NCBI RefSeq assembly: GCF_006874705.1
Contig: NZ_CP035382.1
Coordinates: 3,224,001 to 3,288,000 of the forward strand
Length of the DNA: 64,000 nucleotides
Direction of reading: 5' to 3'
Origin: Leclercia adecarboxylata
GTDB taxonomy: Bacteria; Pseudomonadota; Gammaproteobacteria; Enterobacterales; Enterobacteriaceae
Shown: positions 18,734 to 27,997 of the stretch, in pieces
How the letters are laid out: each line of letters opens with the position of its first letter
How positions within the stretch are numbered: position 1 is the stretch's first letter
The notes under the pieces: model-generated
What the model saw: only the letters and a program-made list of their open reading frames with translations
What the model was told of the DNA's origin: nothing
Databases searched by the model: none
Made by a program: the position numbers and the translations under genes

Positions 18734-21073
18734 ATGGATAACTGGCTGGCGCTTTTCGACGGACAGACCCGCCACACCCTCCGGATTACCGGCTCCGCCG
18801 TCACCCCCGACGTGCTGCGCTTCAGCGGCCGGGAGGCTCTGAGCGAGCCGTTCCGCTGGGAAATCGACTTCACCACCCCGCAGGATAATATCGCCCCGCA
18901 GGATGTGCTGATGAAACACGCCACCCTGCATATGCGCAGCGGGAAGGCGGTGCACGGTATCATCACCCGTCTGGAGTGGATTTCCACCACTGCCGACCAG
19001 TCGCATTACCAGGTGGTGCTGAGCTCCCGTCTGGCACTGCTGACGCGTATCCGTCAGTGCAGTGTATTTCAGAATCAGTCGGTGCCGGAGGTGGTGGAGC
19101 AGGTATTACGCCAGCATGGCCTTGAAGGCGCGGATTTTGATTTTCGTCTGGAGCGCACCTACCCGGCACGTGAACTGATTACTCAGTGGCGGGAGACGGA
19201 CCTGGAATTTATTCAGCGCATACTGTCAGAGGTCGGGATTTTCTGGCGCACGGAAATGGACGAGGCGCGCGGGCTGGATATTTATATTTTTGCCGACAGC
19301 CAGCTGAACTACCGGTTTGACGTTCATCTGCCGTACCGCGAGCCGTCCGGGCTGTATGACGGGGCACAGGAGTCAGTGTGGGACGTGTCCACCCTGAACC
19401 AGGTGGTGCCGGGCATGGTCAGCGTACGGGATTACAACTACCGTATCGCCGGAACACCGATGGACGCGACGGTGAGCGTGCGCAGTGAGGCGGTGACCAC
19501 CGGAGAGCATTACCGCTACGTCGCGCCGTACCGGGAGGCAGGCGACGACACCGACCCGGAGCCGGAGACCGAATCCGGTGCCTTTTATGCCCGCATTCAC
19601 CATGAGCGGGAACTGAACGCCTCGGCGCGTATTCATCTGGAGAGTAACGCCGCATGCCTGCTGCCGGGCCAGGTGCTGGAGCCGCAGGGCGAGGTGATTC
19701 GGGCGCTTAAGGAGGGTGTGGTCATCACCACCATGGAGTACCATGCCGCCCGTGACACCCGCCTGCATGTCTCCGTCGACGGGATGCCCTATACCGAACG
19801 TTACTGCTTCCGCCCGGCAGAAACCTAACGCCCGGAAGTGCACGGCACGTTGCCCGCACGGGTTGAGAGCCGGGAGAAGAACGACATCTACGCGCATCTG
19901 GATGAACAGGGTCGCTACCGCGTCAGGCTGGATTTCGACCGGGACGATACTGGACAGGGGTTTGCCTACCTGTGGCTGCGGATGGCGAAGCCGTATGCCG
20001 GTGGGACATACGGCTGGCACACCCCGCTGCTCGACGGTACCGAAGTGGCCATCGCATACAGCAACGGCGACATCGACCTGCCGTATATCTCCCACGCCCT
20101 GCATGATTCTGAGCACCCGGACCATGTTGCCCGCGACAACCACACCCGCAACGTGCTGCGCACGCCTGCGAATAACAAGATGCGGATGGAAGACCAGCGC
20201 GGGGAGGAGCATATCAAGCTCGCCACGGAGTACGGCAAAACGCAGCTGAATACCGGGCATCTGGTGGACGTGCAGGAGATACCCCGTGGCAAGGGTTTTG
20301 AACTCAGAACCGATGAGCACGGCGTGATTCGCGTCGCAAAAGGGCTGTTTATCACCGCGGACGGACAGCAGAAGGCGGCGGGCGAGGTGCTGGAGATGGA
20401 GACCGCCCTGAAAGAAATTGATATCTGCCTGCAGCAGCTTCAGCAACTGGAAACTGCCGCTGAACAGGCGCAGGCGCTGAAGGCGGACATTGACAGCCAG
20501 ATACAGATGTTTGAAAAGCGCCTGAAGCCGCTGAACGAAACCCTGCTGTTCTCCGCGCCGGAAGGGATGGCATTCACCAGCGGTGAGCATCTGCAGATGA
20601 CCGCCGCGAAGAACATTGCCATTAACGCCGGGAGCGATATCAGCACTGGCGTGATGGGCAACATGACGGCGCTGGCCGGAGAAAAAATCGGGTTGTTTGC
20701 GAGAACGGGGCAACTGAGCCTGAAAGCCAGCGAAGGCCAGGTGGAGATGCAGGCGCAGAACGGGAAGATGCAGTTGATTGCGGAGAAAAAGCTGACGATG
20801 AGTTCGGCGAGTGACATCTCATTTACCGGAAAGAAACGCATCACGCTGATTGGCGGCGGGAGCTACCTGCGGCTGGAGGCGGGGAAGATTGAGTACGGCA
20901 CGGTGGGGACCTACCTGCGGCGGACGAAAAGGACCATGGCGGCGGCTCCGGCCACCATGCCGTTACCCATTCCGCTTCTCCCGGGTCAGTATCCGCCGCT
21001 TAATGGCTCAATATGTATCGAATGCCTCCTCAATGCCATCAGAGCCAACGACGCTATTGTTCAGGGAGCGTAG
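18734..21073 (+). pseudogene. vgrG: Type VI spike protein VgrG, interrupted by an in-frame stop
   Basis: A 780-codon VgrG frame with one TAA at 19826-19828 (codon 365). The first 364 residues are the gp27-like hub domain (FSGREALSEPFRWEIDF ... GIFWRTEMDE). The same frame continues at once with the gp5-like OB fold (PARVESREKNDIYAHLDEQG, GTYGWHTPLLDGTEVAIAYS), a coiled-coil insert near residues 550-600, and the DUF2345 repeat region. It ends with a Pro-rich tail (AAPATMPLPIPLLPGQYPPL). A GTG at 19838 could restart translation in frame. No clear ribosome binding site precedes the ATG. Either a recent pseudogene, a readthrough product or a two-chain spike. No other T6SS core gene is in the window. 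Confidence 0.88.
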
Positions 21074-21076
21074 TCA

Positions 21077-21904
21077 ATGGATGCTAAAAAAATGATGCAG
21101 GCGCTACCTGAATCAATTAACACACATCTCTTTCTGTTACTGGAAGGTGGCGCGCAAACATCGGATGCTTTTCAAACTTTTTATAATGAACACGCATCGG
21201 CTCTGTATTCGCTGTATCTCCATCCACAGCTTGCAGAATTCAGAAACTATGGACCCTGGTTGTTCGCTTTAAAAAATAAGGCGGAGGTAGAACGTTATAT
21301 TGATTCCATGTCGGGTTTAGCGGCTGTTATCGCTTCTTCACGCTCAGGCGGAGCTTTAGCCGTTCAGCTTTCTGCTGCATGTACAATTATTTCGCCCGAT
21401 GACTCTGCGTCATTAGTGCGTTTTTATGTCCGGAATGTCATGAGTCTACTGGCGAGCCGTAACGATCGGGAATGGCACAGTATCTTATTTAGAGGGGTTT
21501 CTCAGTGGTGGTCACCTGAAGAGAATGGATGGCAGCCTGTAAATATTCCCCCTTCACGGGTAATAAATGCCAGAGATAGCGCCATACGGCTGAATAAAGA
21601 AGAATGGCAATATATCGCAGATGACCCGGTTGTCACCAGTGTATTAACCGCCTGGCAAAAGTTGCCCTCCAGCCAGCATTTCTCTCCGTGTGTACAGCGC
21701 GATATGGTCAAAAAAGCGCTGAAAAAAGCATGCGAAGCGAAAATGAAAGCGGGCACAGAACAAAAACTGTATGCCCTTTTTTATCTTAATGGCGGTAAAA
21801 AAAGACTGGAGTCAGAGACTATACAGTCTGCATTAGAAAATGTTGCGCAGGGAAAAGTCTCGCTGGAGCAAGTATTCAAAAATATTATTCAACATCAGGG
21901 ATGA
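21077..21904 (+). CDS. DUF4123-type T6SS effector adaptor
   Basis: 275 residues, 3 bases after the vgrG stop. The N-terminal half (LFLLLEGGAQTSDAF ... LYSLYLHPQLAEFRNYGPWLF ... LRFYVRNVMSLLASRND-like spacing) fits DUF4123 (Tap/TEC) chaperones, which load an effector onto the cognate VgrG. No signal peptide, consistent with a cytosolic adaptor. Base composition turns clearly more A+T-rich than in vgrG. It probably serves the effector at 22436. Confidence 0.75.
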   Translation: MDAKKMMQALPESINTHLFLLLEGGAQTSDAFQTFYNEHASALYSLYLHPQLAEFRNYGPWLFALKNKAEVERYIDSMSGLAAVIASSRSGGALAVQLSAACTIISPDDSASLVRFYVRNVMSLLASRNDREWHSILFRGVSQWWSPEENGWQPVNIPPSRVINARDSAIRLNKEEWQYIADDPVVTSVLTAWQKLPSSQHFSPCVQRDMVKKALKKACEAKMKAGTEQKLYALFYLNGGKKRLESETIQSALENVAQGKVSLEQVFKNIIQHQG

Positions 21905-21913
21905 AACCAGAAT

Positions 21914-22432
21914 ATGGGATTTTTCCGTGCGTATAAAAAAATAGACGGTGCGGTTAACCGGGGTTATGCCCGTTGGGGGAAATGTCTCTGGGGAGCATTG
22001 ATACTGCCAGTGGTGATTTATCTTGGCTGGTCGGTATGGGCGGCGGTCTGGGGGCCGCCGTCGGGGCCGGTGACGCTGATTATTCACAGCGAAATTGACA
22101 GGCCTGTTCTGGGATTTAGCGTAAACGGGGTGGCGGGGGCGAATGCCTTTGCGCATGGCGGGGGTAAAGCAACCTGCTGCGGAAGCATCAGCGGGGATAA
22201 GGCTGAAGTGATCTGGACACTGGATATAACTCACGAGCAATACCTTAAAGGTATGAGATTAGAATCACGCCACACGGTAATGCCTATGCCTGCCCGCCAG
22301 TGGGGTGAAAATTATCTTCATGTCTATTTCCTGCCTGAAGATAATGTCCGGTTATGGTGGAGTACCGGATTTAATCATCCTGATTCTCACGATATCAAAG
22401 ACCAAACCTCAGAATTAAAAAAAGGAAAATAA
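21914..22432 (+). CDS. DUF3304-type membrane-anchored protein, candidate immunity protein
   Basis: 172 residues with one N-terminal transmembrane segment at about 24-46 (LWGALILPVVIYLGWSVWAA) and a periplasmic domain. The words FSVNGVAGANAFAHGGGKATCCG and the later Trp-rich part match DUF3304 proteins, which often sit beside T6SS lipase effectors. A periplasmic anchored inhibitor would suit an effector that attacks membranes from the periplasm. The immunity role is inferred from position and topology only; 3 bases separate it from the effector gene. Confidence 0.65.
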   Translation: MGFFRAYKKIDGAVNRGYARWGKCLWGALILPVVIYLGWSVWAAVWGPPSGPVTLIIHSEIDRPVLGFSVNGVAGANAFAHGGGKATCCGSISGDKAEVIWTLDITHEQYLKGMRLESRHTVMPMPARQWGENYLHVYFLPEDNVRLWWSTGFNHPDSHDIKDQTSELKKGK

Positions 22433-22435
22433 CAT

Positions 22436-24220
22436 ATGGATATTGAAAGCCTTATTGCGGCAGCAAACCGGGCCCAGCAGGCAGAAGATGCTGGTTTAGG
22501 GAACTGTTCACGGGTATGGCATGTGGGGTTCTTTTTTGATGGAATTCATCGAAATATCGAACAGGATGCACCGGAGCATCGTCTCAGCAACATTGCCAGA
22601 ATGTTCAGGGCTTTTCCGGATGAAAAAGAAAGCATGCCAAATGTGACTTATAATTCTTTTTACATTTCTGGCCTGGGCACTTCTTTTAATGAAACTCTCG
22701 TTGAAAAGCTTCACACCATCATGGACAGCGGCCTGGGCAGCATAAACGATAATTTAAAAGAACAGCCCGGCGAAATGGCCAAAGACGCGGGCATGGATTC
22801 TATAAAAGGCAACAACTGGTACGAGGTTTTAAAAAAACAGGGAAAGAAACTTCTTAACCCTACGGAATGGAAAAAACTGGCCTCCGATACGGCAAAAAAG
22901 GCTGCCAAAAAAAGTGTCATCGAAGCAACCCCCTGGCTTCGTGATAACCCTGTGATAGCAGATATGCTGGTAACGGGGGCGGATACCCGTATTGCATCGA
23001 CAAAAATATCGTTTGAAAAGGGATACAAAGAAGCTGTTAAAAAAAGCCCGGTCCCCGTCAGAGTCATTTCTGTCTCCCTTTTCGGTTTTGACCTCGGTGC
23101 TACCCTGGCACGTAAATTCCTCGACAGTCTGCTGAAAGATATTTGTAACAAAGAAGGGGATAAATACACCTACCAGGGCATACCCGTCGATATCGTCTTT
23201 ACCGGCCTGTTTGACTGCTCGCGACGCACATCGGCCAGCAACAACAACGGCATGGATTACTTTATCTCTGCGTTTGGCGGGCCAATAAAAGGAATCAGCG
23301 TATTGCTGGGAGACAAATCCATCGACCAGGATACCCCCCTGCCTGAGGCGGTAAAGAAAAGCCTGCATCTCGTTGCCGCCCATGAAACCCGCGTCTGGCG
23401 CTGCCTGTACCGCACCGGCAATAACCCGGCGCACAAGGAAGAACTCTATCCCGGATGCGCGGAGGATATTGGCGGTGGCCTGAAACCGGACGAACAGAAA
23501 CCCAGTGCGGAACTCTGCCGCGTGGCGCTGCACAGAATGTACCGCGAGGCGACCATGGCGGGCGTGCCTTTCCCTGATTTTCAAAGTCTGAAATCTTACT
23601 CCGAAACCGTAGCCAGCTATTTTACCGTCCAGGACAACGTTAAAAACCAGTCCATCCTGCAGTGGGCAGAAGCCTACCAGAGCGCACTGCCTTTTACTTC
23701 ATTAAGCACCGCATGCCAGAACCGTCATCTGGACAGCTATATCGACTGGCTGGGTCGTCAGTACTATCAGTACCGCACGGAATGCATGAAATACGAAAAG
23801 CAGCGCGGCGATACGCTGGCCTCTGCTGGCGCATCAGTAGGGTTTGCAGGCATTACTCAGGAGGCGAAAGAGACCGCCGGGCAGTACGCCACTGAACTGT
23901 CTGTGTTACAGCAAAACTGGGGCTGGCTTGATGACGTGAAGGATGCCGCGATAAGAATGCGAAACAGTATTGAACAGAACCCCATGGACAGGCGCAGGGA
24001 TATCGTACCGAACGTGTATGGGCCGGCGCTGTGGCGTGCGAAGCGATTTCTGGATTATTTCCATGCGGCGCACCTCGGTAAGCCCCAGCCATTTCCCATA
24101 GATGCTGCACCGCCGGAAATGTACGCATGGTTTGTACACGACCTGCAAACCGTTGAAAAAGGAGCGGGTATCTCCCAGGACTTTTTTGTAATTCGCTCAA
24201 TGGAGATGCCTGAGGCCTGA
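22436..24220 (+). CDS. Tle1/DUF2235-like T6SS effector with atypical active site
   Basis: 594 residues, no signal peptide. Features of the DUF2235 (Tle1 phospholipase) fold are visible in order: HVGFFFDGIHRN (30-40), the nucleophile elbow VSLFGFDLGATLARKF (213-228), VFTGLFDCSRRTS (254-266), HLVAAHETRVWR (311-322) and ELYPGCAEDIGGGL (336-349). Family members have GFSRG at the elbow and VHSDVGGG later; here the serine is Asp219 (GFDLG) and the His is Ala (CAED). The reaction is therefore uncertain: a dead enzyme, a different nucleophile, or a serine elsewhere. Lys-rich insert at 130-205. Last gene of the cassette. Confidence 0.75.
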   Translation: MDIESLIAAANRAQQAEDAGLGNCSRVWHVGFFFDGIHRNIEQDAPEHRLSNIARMFRAFPDEKESMPNVTYNSFYISGLGTSFNETLVEKLHTIMDSGLGSINDNLKEQPGEMAKDAGMDSIKGNNWYEVLKKQGKKLLNPTEWKKLASDTAKKAAKKSVIEATPWLRDNPVIADMLVTGADTRIASTKISFEKGYKEAVKKSPVPVRVISVSLFGFDLGATLARKFLDSLLKDICNKEGDKYTYQGIPVDIVFTGLFDCSRRTSASNNNGMDYFISAFGGPIKGISVLLGDKSIDQDTPLPEAVKKSLHLVAAHETRVWRCLYRTGNNPAHKEELYPGCAEDIGGGLKPDEQKPSAELCRVALHRMYREATMAGVPFPDFQSLKSYSETVASYFTVQDNVKNQSILQWAEAYQSALPFTSLSTACQNRHLDSYIDWLGRQYYQYRTECMKYEKQRGDTLASAGASVGFAGITQEAKETAGQYATELSVLQQNWGWLDDVKDAAIRMRNSIEQNPMDRRRDIVPNVYGPALWRAKRFLDYFHAAHLGKPQPFPIDAAPPEMYAWFVHDLQTVEKGAGISQDFFVIRSMEMPEA

Positions 24221-24240
24221 TGAGGACTACTCGCGACAGA

Positions 24241-24257
24241 ATTTGAGATTCCTCCGC
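24241..24257 (+). repeat. Right 17-bp direct repeat of the type VI cassette
   Basis: ATTTGAGATTCCTCCGC, 20 bases after the effector stop and identical to 18622-18638, so 5.6 kb holding vgrG to the effector is bounded by direct repeats. Confidence 0.85.
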
Positions 24258-24261
24258 TACT

Positions 24262-24399
24262 GCCGTTCTAAGACAGCCGTCGCAGGCAGCTCAGGCTCGG
24301 CGACGCCAGCAGGATGACCGCCAGCGTCAGGTGGACGAAGCTCGACATCGCCTTGAAGATGATGAGCGTCGTTTAGAGGATGATAACGATCGGCGATAA
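24262..24399 (+). pseudogene. C-terminal remnant of an unrecognised charged protein
   Basis: Directly after the right repeat one frame reads AVLRQPSQAAQARRRQQDDR and continues QRQVDEARHRLEDDERRLED to a TAA at 24397. The heptad-like Arg/Asp/Glu/Gln pattern looks like a real coiled protein tail that has lost its start and body. I do not recognise the family. It could be what the cassette insertion left of a resident gene, or of another effector gene. Chance open frame is possible. Confidence 0.3.
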
Positions 24400-24424
24400 C
24401 ATCCGGTCTTATGCCCTTTCTCTG

Positions 24425-24477
24425 GCCCTTATGTCTTGATCTTCTCCACCTCGCAGAGAAGATCAAGACATAAGGGC
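24425..24477. repeat. 22-bp perfect inverted repeat with 9-base loop
   Basis: GCCCTTATGTCTTGATCTTC plus TC pairs without mismatch with its complement ending at 24477, around the loop CACCTCGCA. It lies 15 bases beyond the ybhN stop. There is no T-run on either strand, so it is not a standard intrinsic terminator; it may stabilise the ybhN mRNA end or mark a rearrangement at the cassette edge. Confidence 0.9.
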
Positions 24478-24492
24478 TGGGGGGAGGGGATA

Positions 24493-25455
24493 TCACTTCG
24501 CCATCTGCTGCTCGTTTTTAGCCCGCAGTTTCTTCGCCCGGCTCTCCAGCACCAGATAACAGACCGTCGCCAGTGCCAGCGGCAGGAAGTAATAGAGCAT
24601 GCGGTAGGCCAGCAGGGCGGCAATGATGGTGCCGTGAGAGACATGCTCCCCGGCCAGCAGGGCGATAAATACCGCCTCCAGCACGCCGATGCCGGCCGGA
24701 ATATGGACAATCACCCCGGCGATGCTGCTCACCAGCAACACTCCCAGCACGAAGAAGTAATTCACATCTTCGCCCATCAGCAGCCAGATAATCGCCCCCA
24801 TCGCCATCCAGTTACCGGCTGAAATACCCATCTGCGCCATTGCAAAACGCCAGGAGGGGAGCACCAGCTTTTGCTTTTTGATCGTCACATGGCGCCGCTT
24901 CGCAAACGCGCAGGCCCACAGATAAACGGCAATCACCAGCAGCAATACCACGCCGAGAATGCGCAGCGTCGTCTGGTCTATGTACCAGTGGTCGGGCAGT
25001 TGAACGACCCCGGCGGTAAAGATCACCCCGCCCAACAGGATATAGCCCAGCCAGTTGGTGGTGATACTCAGGGAGAAGATGCGGGTAATGGTGCTGCTGG
25101 GCAGCCCGAGGCGGGAGTAAAGCCGGTAGCGCATCCCGATACCCCCGACCCAGGTGCTCAGGGTCAGGTTAAAGGCATAGCAGATAAACGACACCAGCAT
25201 AACCTGACGTTTGGCCAGCTTATGCCCGCAGTAAACCCGCCCGAGCAGGTCGTAACAGCCATACAGCAGATAGCTCAGCACCACCAGCGCAATCGCGCTC
25301 AGGAGCGACACACGGTCGTAGTCGCGGATAACCTTCCAGACTTCAGTCCAGTCGACTTTTTTCGCGTAAACTACCAGCAGCACCGCAACGGCAATAAAAA
25401 ATACCCAGGTGAGGATCTTTTTAGCCAGACGCCAGCGCGAATGTTTTTTGCTCAT
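24493..25455 (-). CDS. ybhN: Inner membrane protein YbhN (LPG synthase TM-like)
   Basis: 320 residues, close to E. coli YbhN (318). UPF0104 / lysylphosphatidylglycerol-synthase transmembrane family with about eight membrane segments and the conserved LSTWVGGIGMRYRLYSRLGL and HIPAGIGVLEAVF. Its start overlaps the clsB stop (TGATG), so it belongs to the ybhP-clsB-ybhN operon and may act in lipid handling with ClsB. Confidence 0.93.
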   Translation of the reverse strand: MSKKHSRWRLAKKILTWVFFIAVAVLLVVYAKKVDWTEVWKVIRDYDRVSLLSAIALVVLSYLLYGCYDLLGRVYCGHKLAKRQVMLVSFICYAFNLTLSTWVGGIGMRYRLYSRLGLPSSTITRIFSLSITTNWLGYILLGGVIFTAGVVQLPDHWYIDQTTLRILGVVLLLVIAVYLWACAFAKRRHVTIKKQKLVLPSWRFAMAQMGISAGNWMAMGAIIWLLMGEDVNYFFVLGVLLVSSIAGVIVHIPAGIGVLEAVFIALLAGEHVSHGTIIAALLAYRMLYYFLPLALATVCYLVLESRAKKLRAKNEQQMAK

Positions 25456-26696
25456 CAGGGTTTCACTCCCGTGTTACCTGCCTCGACCCGATCCTGGGTC
25501 TCCATTTCGGGCTGTACCGGGGGCGGCACCTGCGCCAGCTTGGGCGTATGGGCCGGCAACCAACCCACCAGCGCCGGGAAATGGCGCAGGAAGTGGAACA
25601 CCACCACGCTTTTGCCCAAATTCCACCAGGTGCGTTTCGGTACCATCGTCTCATCAACCCGTACGCAATCCTCGGCGATGATGGCGGAGAGATTGTCGCG
25701 CAGGGTCTGGTTAAACTCACGATCGTGAATAATCAGGTTGGCCTCCAGATTCAGCGACAGGCTGAGGGGATCGAGGTTGCTGGAGCCGACGGTCACCCAG
25801 TGATCGTCCATCAGCGCCACCTTGCCGTGCAGCGGACGGCGGCGGTATTCGTAAATCTCGACCCCACCTTTCACCAGATAGTTGTACAGCAGGCGCGCGC
25901 CCACCGTGACGATCGGCATATCCGGCTCGCCCTGCACAATCAGCTTCACCCGCACGCCGCGCCGCGCCGCGTTACGCATGGCGTGCAGCAGGCGATAGCC
26001 GGGGAAGAAGTAGGCGTTGGCGATGATCACTTCGCGCCGGGCGTTGGTGAGCATCTTGAGATAGTGCCGCTCAATATCGTCCCGGTGCTCTTCGTTATCG
26101 CGCCAGACGAACAGTGCCTGGGCCTCGCCCGGTTTCCTGTTCTCTTCGGCGCGATGACGCCGCTTCCACCAGCGACGCACGGCGGCTTTGCCGGGCAGGT
26201 TTTCCACGACAAACTGCAAAATATCCTGCACCACCGGGCCTTCGACCTGGACGGCATAATCCTGTTTGGCTTCCGGACCGTAGTCCGACATATGTTCAGC
26301 GGAGTAGTTAATCCCGCCGACGAAGGCCACCTGCTCATCCACCACCACAATTTTACGGTGCATGCGGCGGAACACGTTGGTACGCATGCCGAACAGAGGA
26401 GGGCGTGGATCGTAGTAACGGAACACCACGCCTGCCGCGGTGAGTTCCCCGACGAAGTCGTCATCGAGATCGGGGGATCCGTAGCCGTCCAGCAGCACTT
26501 CGATATGCACGCCGCGCTGGGCTGCGCGCAGGATAACGGCATGCAGCTTGCGGCCTACGCTGTCATCAAACCAGATGAAGGTCTCAAGCAGCACCCGACT
26601 CTGGGCCTTATCGATGGCGGCAAATACCGCCGGATAATATTGATCGCCATTTTCCAGCAGCTTAATCCGGTTGCCGCTTTGCCATGAACATTTCAT
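25455..26696 (-). CDS. clsB: Cardiolipin synthase ClsB (YbhO)
   Basis: 413 residues, phospholipase-D superfamily. Two HKD motifs are visible: [16 protein letters not shown] and [19 protein letters not shown]. coli ClsB makes cardiolipin and can also form phosphatidylglycerol from phosphatidylethanolamine and glycerol. Overlaps ybhP by 4 bases and ybhN by 1. Confidence 0.96.
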   Translation of the reverse strand: MKCSWQSGNRIKLLENGDQYYPAVFAAIDKAQSRVLLETFIWFDDSVGRKLHAVILRAAQRGVHIEVLLDGYGSPDLDDDFVGELTAAGVVFRYYDPRPPLFGMRTNVFRRMHRKIVVVDEQVAFVGGINYSAEHMSDYGPEAKQDYAVQVEGPVVQDILQFVVENLPGKAAVRRWWKRRHRAEENRKPGEAQALFVWRDNEEHRDDIERHYLKMLTNARREVIIANAYFFPGYRLLHAMRNAARRGVRVKLIVQGEPDMPIVTVGARLLYNYLVKGGVEIYEYRRRPLHGKVALMDDHWVTVGSSNLDPLSLSLNLEANLIIHDREFNQTLRDNLSAIIAEDCVRVDETMVPKRTWWNLGKSVVVFHFLRHFPALVGWLPAHTPKLAQVPPPVQPEMETQDRVEAGNTGVKP

Positions 26697-27454
26697 AGAT
26701 GAATCTCCGCACTTAACGGCGCATGGTCGGAAAGGTGACGCCAGTTACTCAGTGCCAGCGCGGTAGGGCTGCTGGCATGGGCATTTTTGACATAGATACG
26801 ATCGAGACGCAGCAGCGGGAACCTGACCGGGAAGGTGCGGGCAGGCCTGCCGTGCGCGAGGGTAAACACCTCTTCGAGCCCGGCCTCCGCTTTCAGCGGA
26901 TGGCTGGCGCGCTGACGCCAGTCGTTAAAGTCCCCGGCCACCACGACCGGCTCGCCCTCGGGCAGGGCGTTGACCCAGTCGGCCATCATCTGCAGCTGCG
27001 CCTGGCGGTGGGCTTCCCGCAGGCCCAGATGCACCGAGGCCACATGCAGCGGCATGGCCAGCTCCGGCACGGCAACCCGACAGTAGAGTAGTCCGCGTTT
27101 TTCACTCTCGCCAACCGAGACATCGTGGTTTTCATAGTGTTCGATGGGATAGCGGGAGAGGATCGCATTGCCGTGATGCCCTTCGGGATAGACGGCGTTG
27201 CGCCCGTAGGCGTAATCACTCCACATGGTGTCCGCGAGAAATTCGTAGTGGCTGGTGTCGGGCCAGTTCTCTACGTGCAGCGGATGCACTTCATGGGCCC
27301 CCATCACTTCCTGCAGACAGACGATATCCGCGCTGACGGTACGTACGGCGTCGCGCAGTTCGGGCAGAATGAAACGGCGGTTAAACGCCGCGAATCCTTT
27401 ATGAATGTTGATCGTTAAGACTTTAAGCGAAAAATGCCGGGTTTGTTGGGTCAT
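26693..27454 (-). CDS. ybhP: Endonuclease/exonuclease/phosphatase family protein YbhP
   Basis: 253 residues, same as E. coli. EEP fold: LTINIHKGF, the metal-binding Glu in [17 protein letters not shown] and the terminal [12 protein letters not shown]. Substrate unknown; the genetic link to clsB suggests a phosphodiesterase or phosphatase connected with lipids. First gene of the ybhP-clsB-ybhN operon. Confidence 0.93.
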   Translation of the reverse strand: MTQQTRHFSLKVLTINIHKGFAAFNRRFILPELRDAVRTVSADIVCLQEVMGAHEVHPLHVENWPDTSHYEFLADTMWSDYAYGRNAVYPEGHHGNAILSRYPIEHYENHDVSVGESEKRGLLYCRVAVPELAMPLHVASVHLGLREAHRQAQLQMMADWVNALPEGEPVVVAGDFNDWRQRASHPLKAEAGLEEVFTLAHGRPARTFPVRFPLLRLDRIYVKNAHASSPTALALSNWRHLSDHAPLSAEIHL

Positions 27455-27586
27455 ACACTCCTTCCCGCGTCACTATCCTGATGAAAATAAAGTGTAGTCG
27501 TCGTCACAAAAAGGTGCTGTGTTACGGAATTTTCCGTAAAGTGCGATAGTCTGAACAAGCAGAGTAAAATCCTTCAGGAGAGTGCC

Positions 27587-27997
27587 ATGAAGTGGCAACA
27601 ACGCATACGCGTCGCGACCGGCCTGAGTTGCTGGCAGATTATGTTGCATTTATTGGTGGTGGCCGTACTGGTGATGGCCTGGATGAGCGGCACCCTGGTG
27701 CGCGTCGGCTTAGGTTTATGTGTGCTGTACGGCGTAACCGTACTGCTGATGCTCTTTTTACAGCGTCATCATGAAGAACGCTGGCGCGAAGTGGCGGATG
27801 TGCTCGAAGAGCTCACCACCACCTGGTATTTCGGTGCGGCAGTGATTGTGCTGTGGCTGTTGTCACGCGTGCTGCAAAACAACTTTTTACTGGCCGTTGC
27901 CGGCCTGGCGATCCTGGCCGGGCCAGCGGTGGTTTCACTGTTAACCAAAGACAAAAAGCTACGCGATATTGCGTCTAAACATCGCGTACGCCACTGA
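27587..27997 (+). CDS. ybhQ: Inner membrane protein YbhQ
   Basis: 136 residues, E. coli YbhQ length. Four hydrophobic segments in two pairs (about 20-62 and 83-122) separated by a charged loop ([19 protein letters not shown]). Function unknown. Preceded by CTTCAGGAGAGTGCC. Its last 39 bases overlap the convergent ybhR 3' end. Confidence 0.92.
   Translation: MKWQQRIRVATGLSCWQIMLHLLVVAVLVMAWMSGTLVRVGLGLCVLYGVTVLLMLFLQRHHEERWREVADVLEELTTTWYFGAAVIVLWLLSRVLQNNFLLAVAGLAILAGPAVVSLLTKDKKLRDIASKHRVRH

Noticed and set aside
19373..20713. A 446-codon minus-strand frame across the vgrG stop codon
   Set aside because: The plus strand encodes continuous VgrG homology on both sides of the stop; the reverse frame shows no domain or start signal.
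24474..24489. G-rich run that might form a G-quadruplex
   Set aside because: GGG-CT-GGGGGG-A-GGGG lacks four separated G-tracts, so a stable three-tier quadruplex is not expected.
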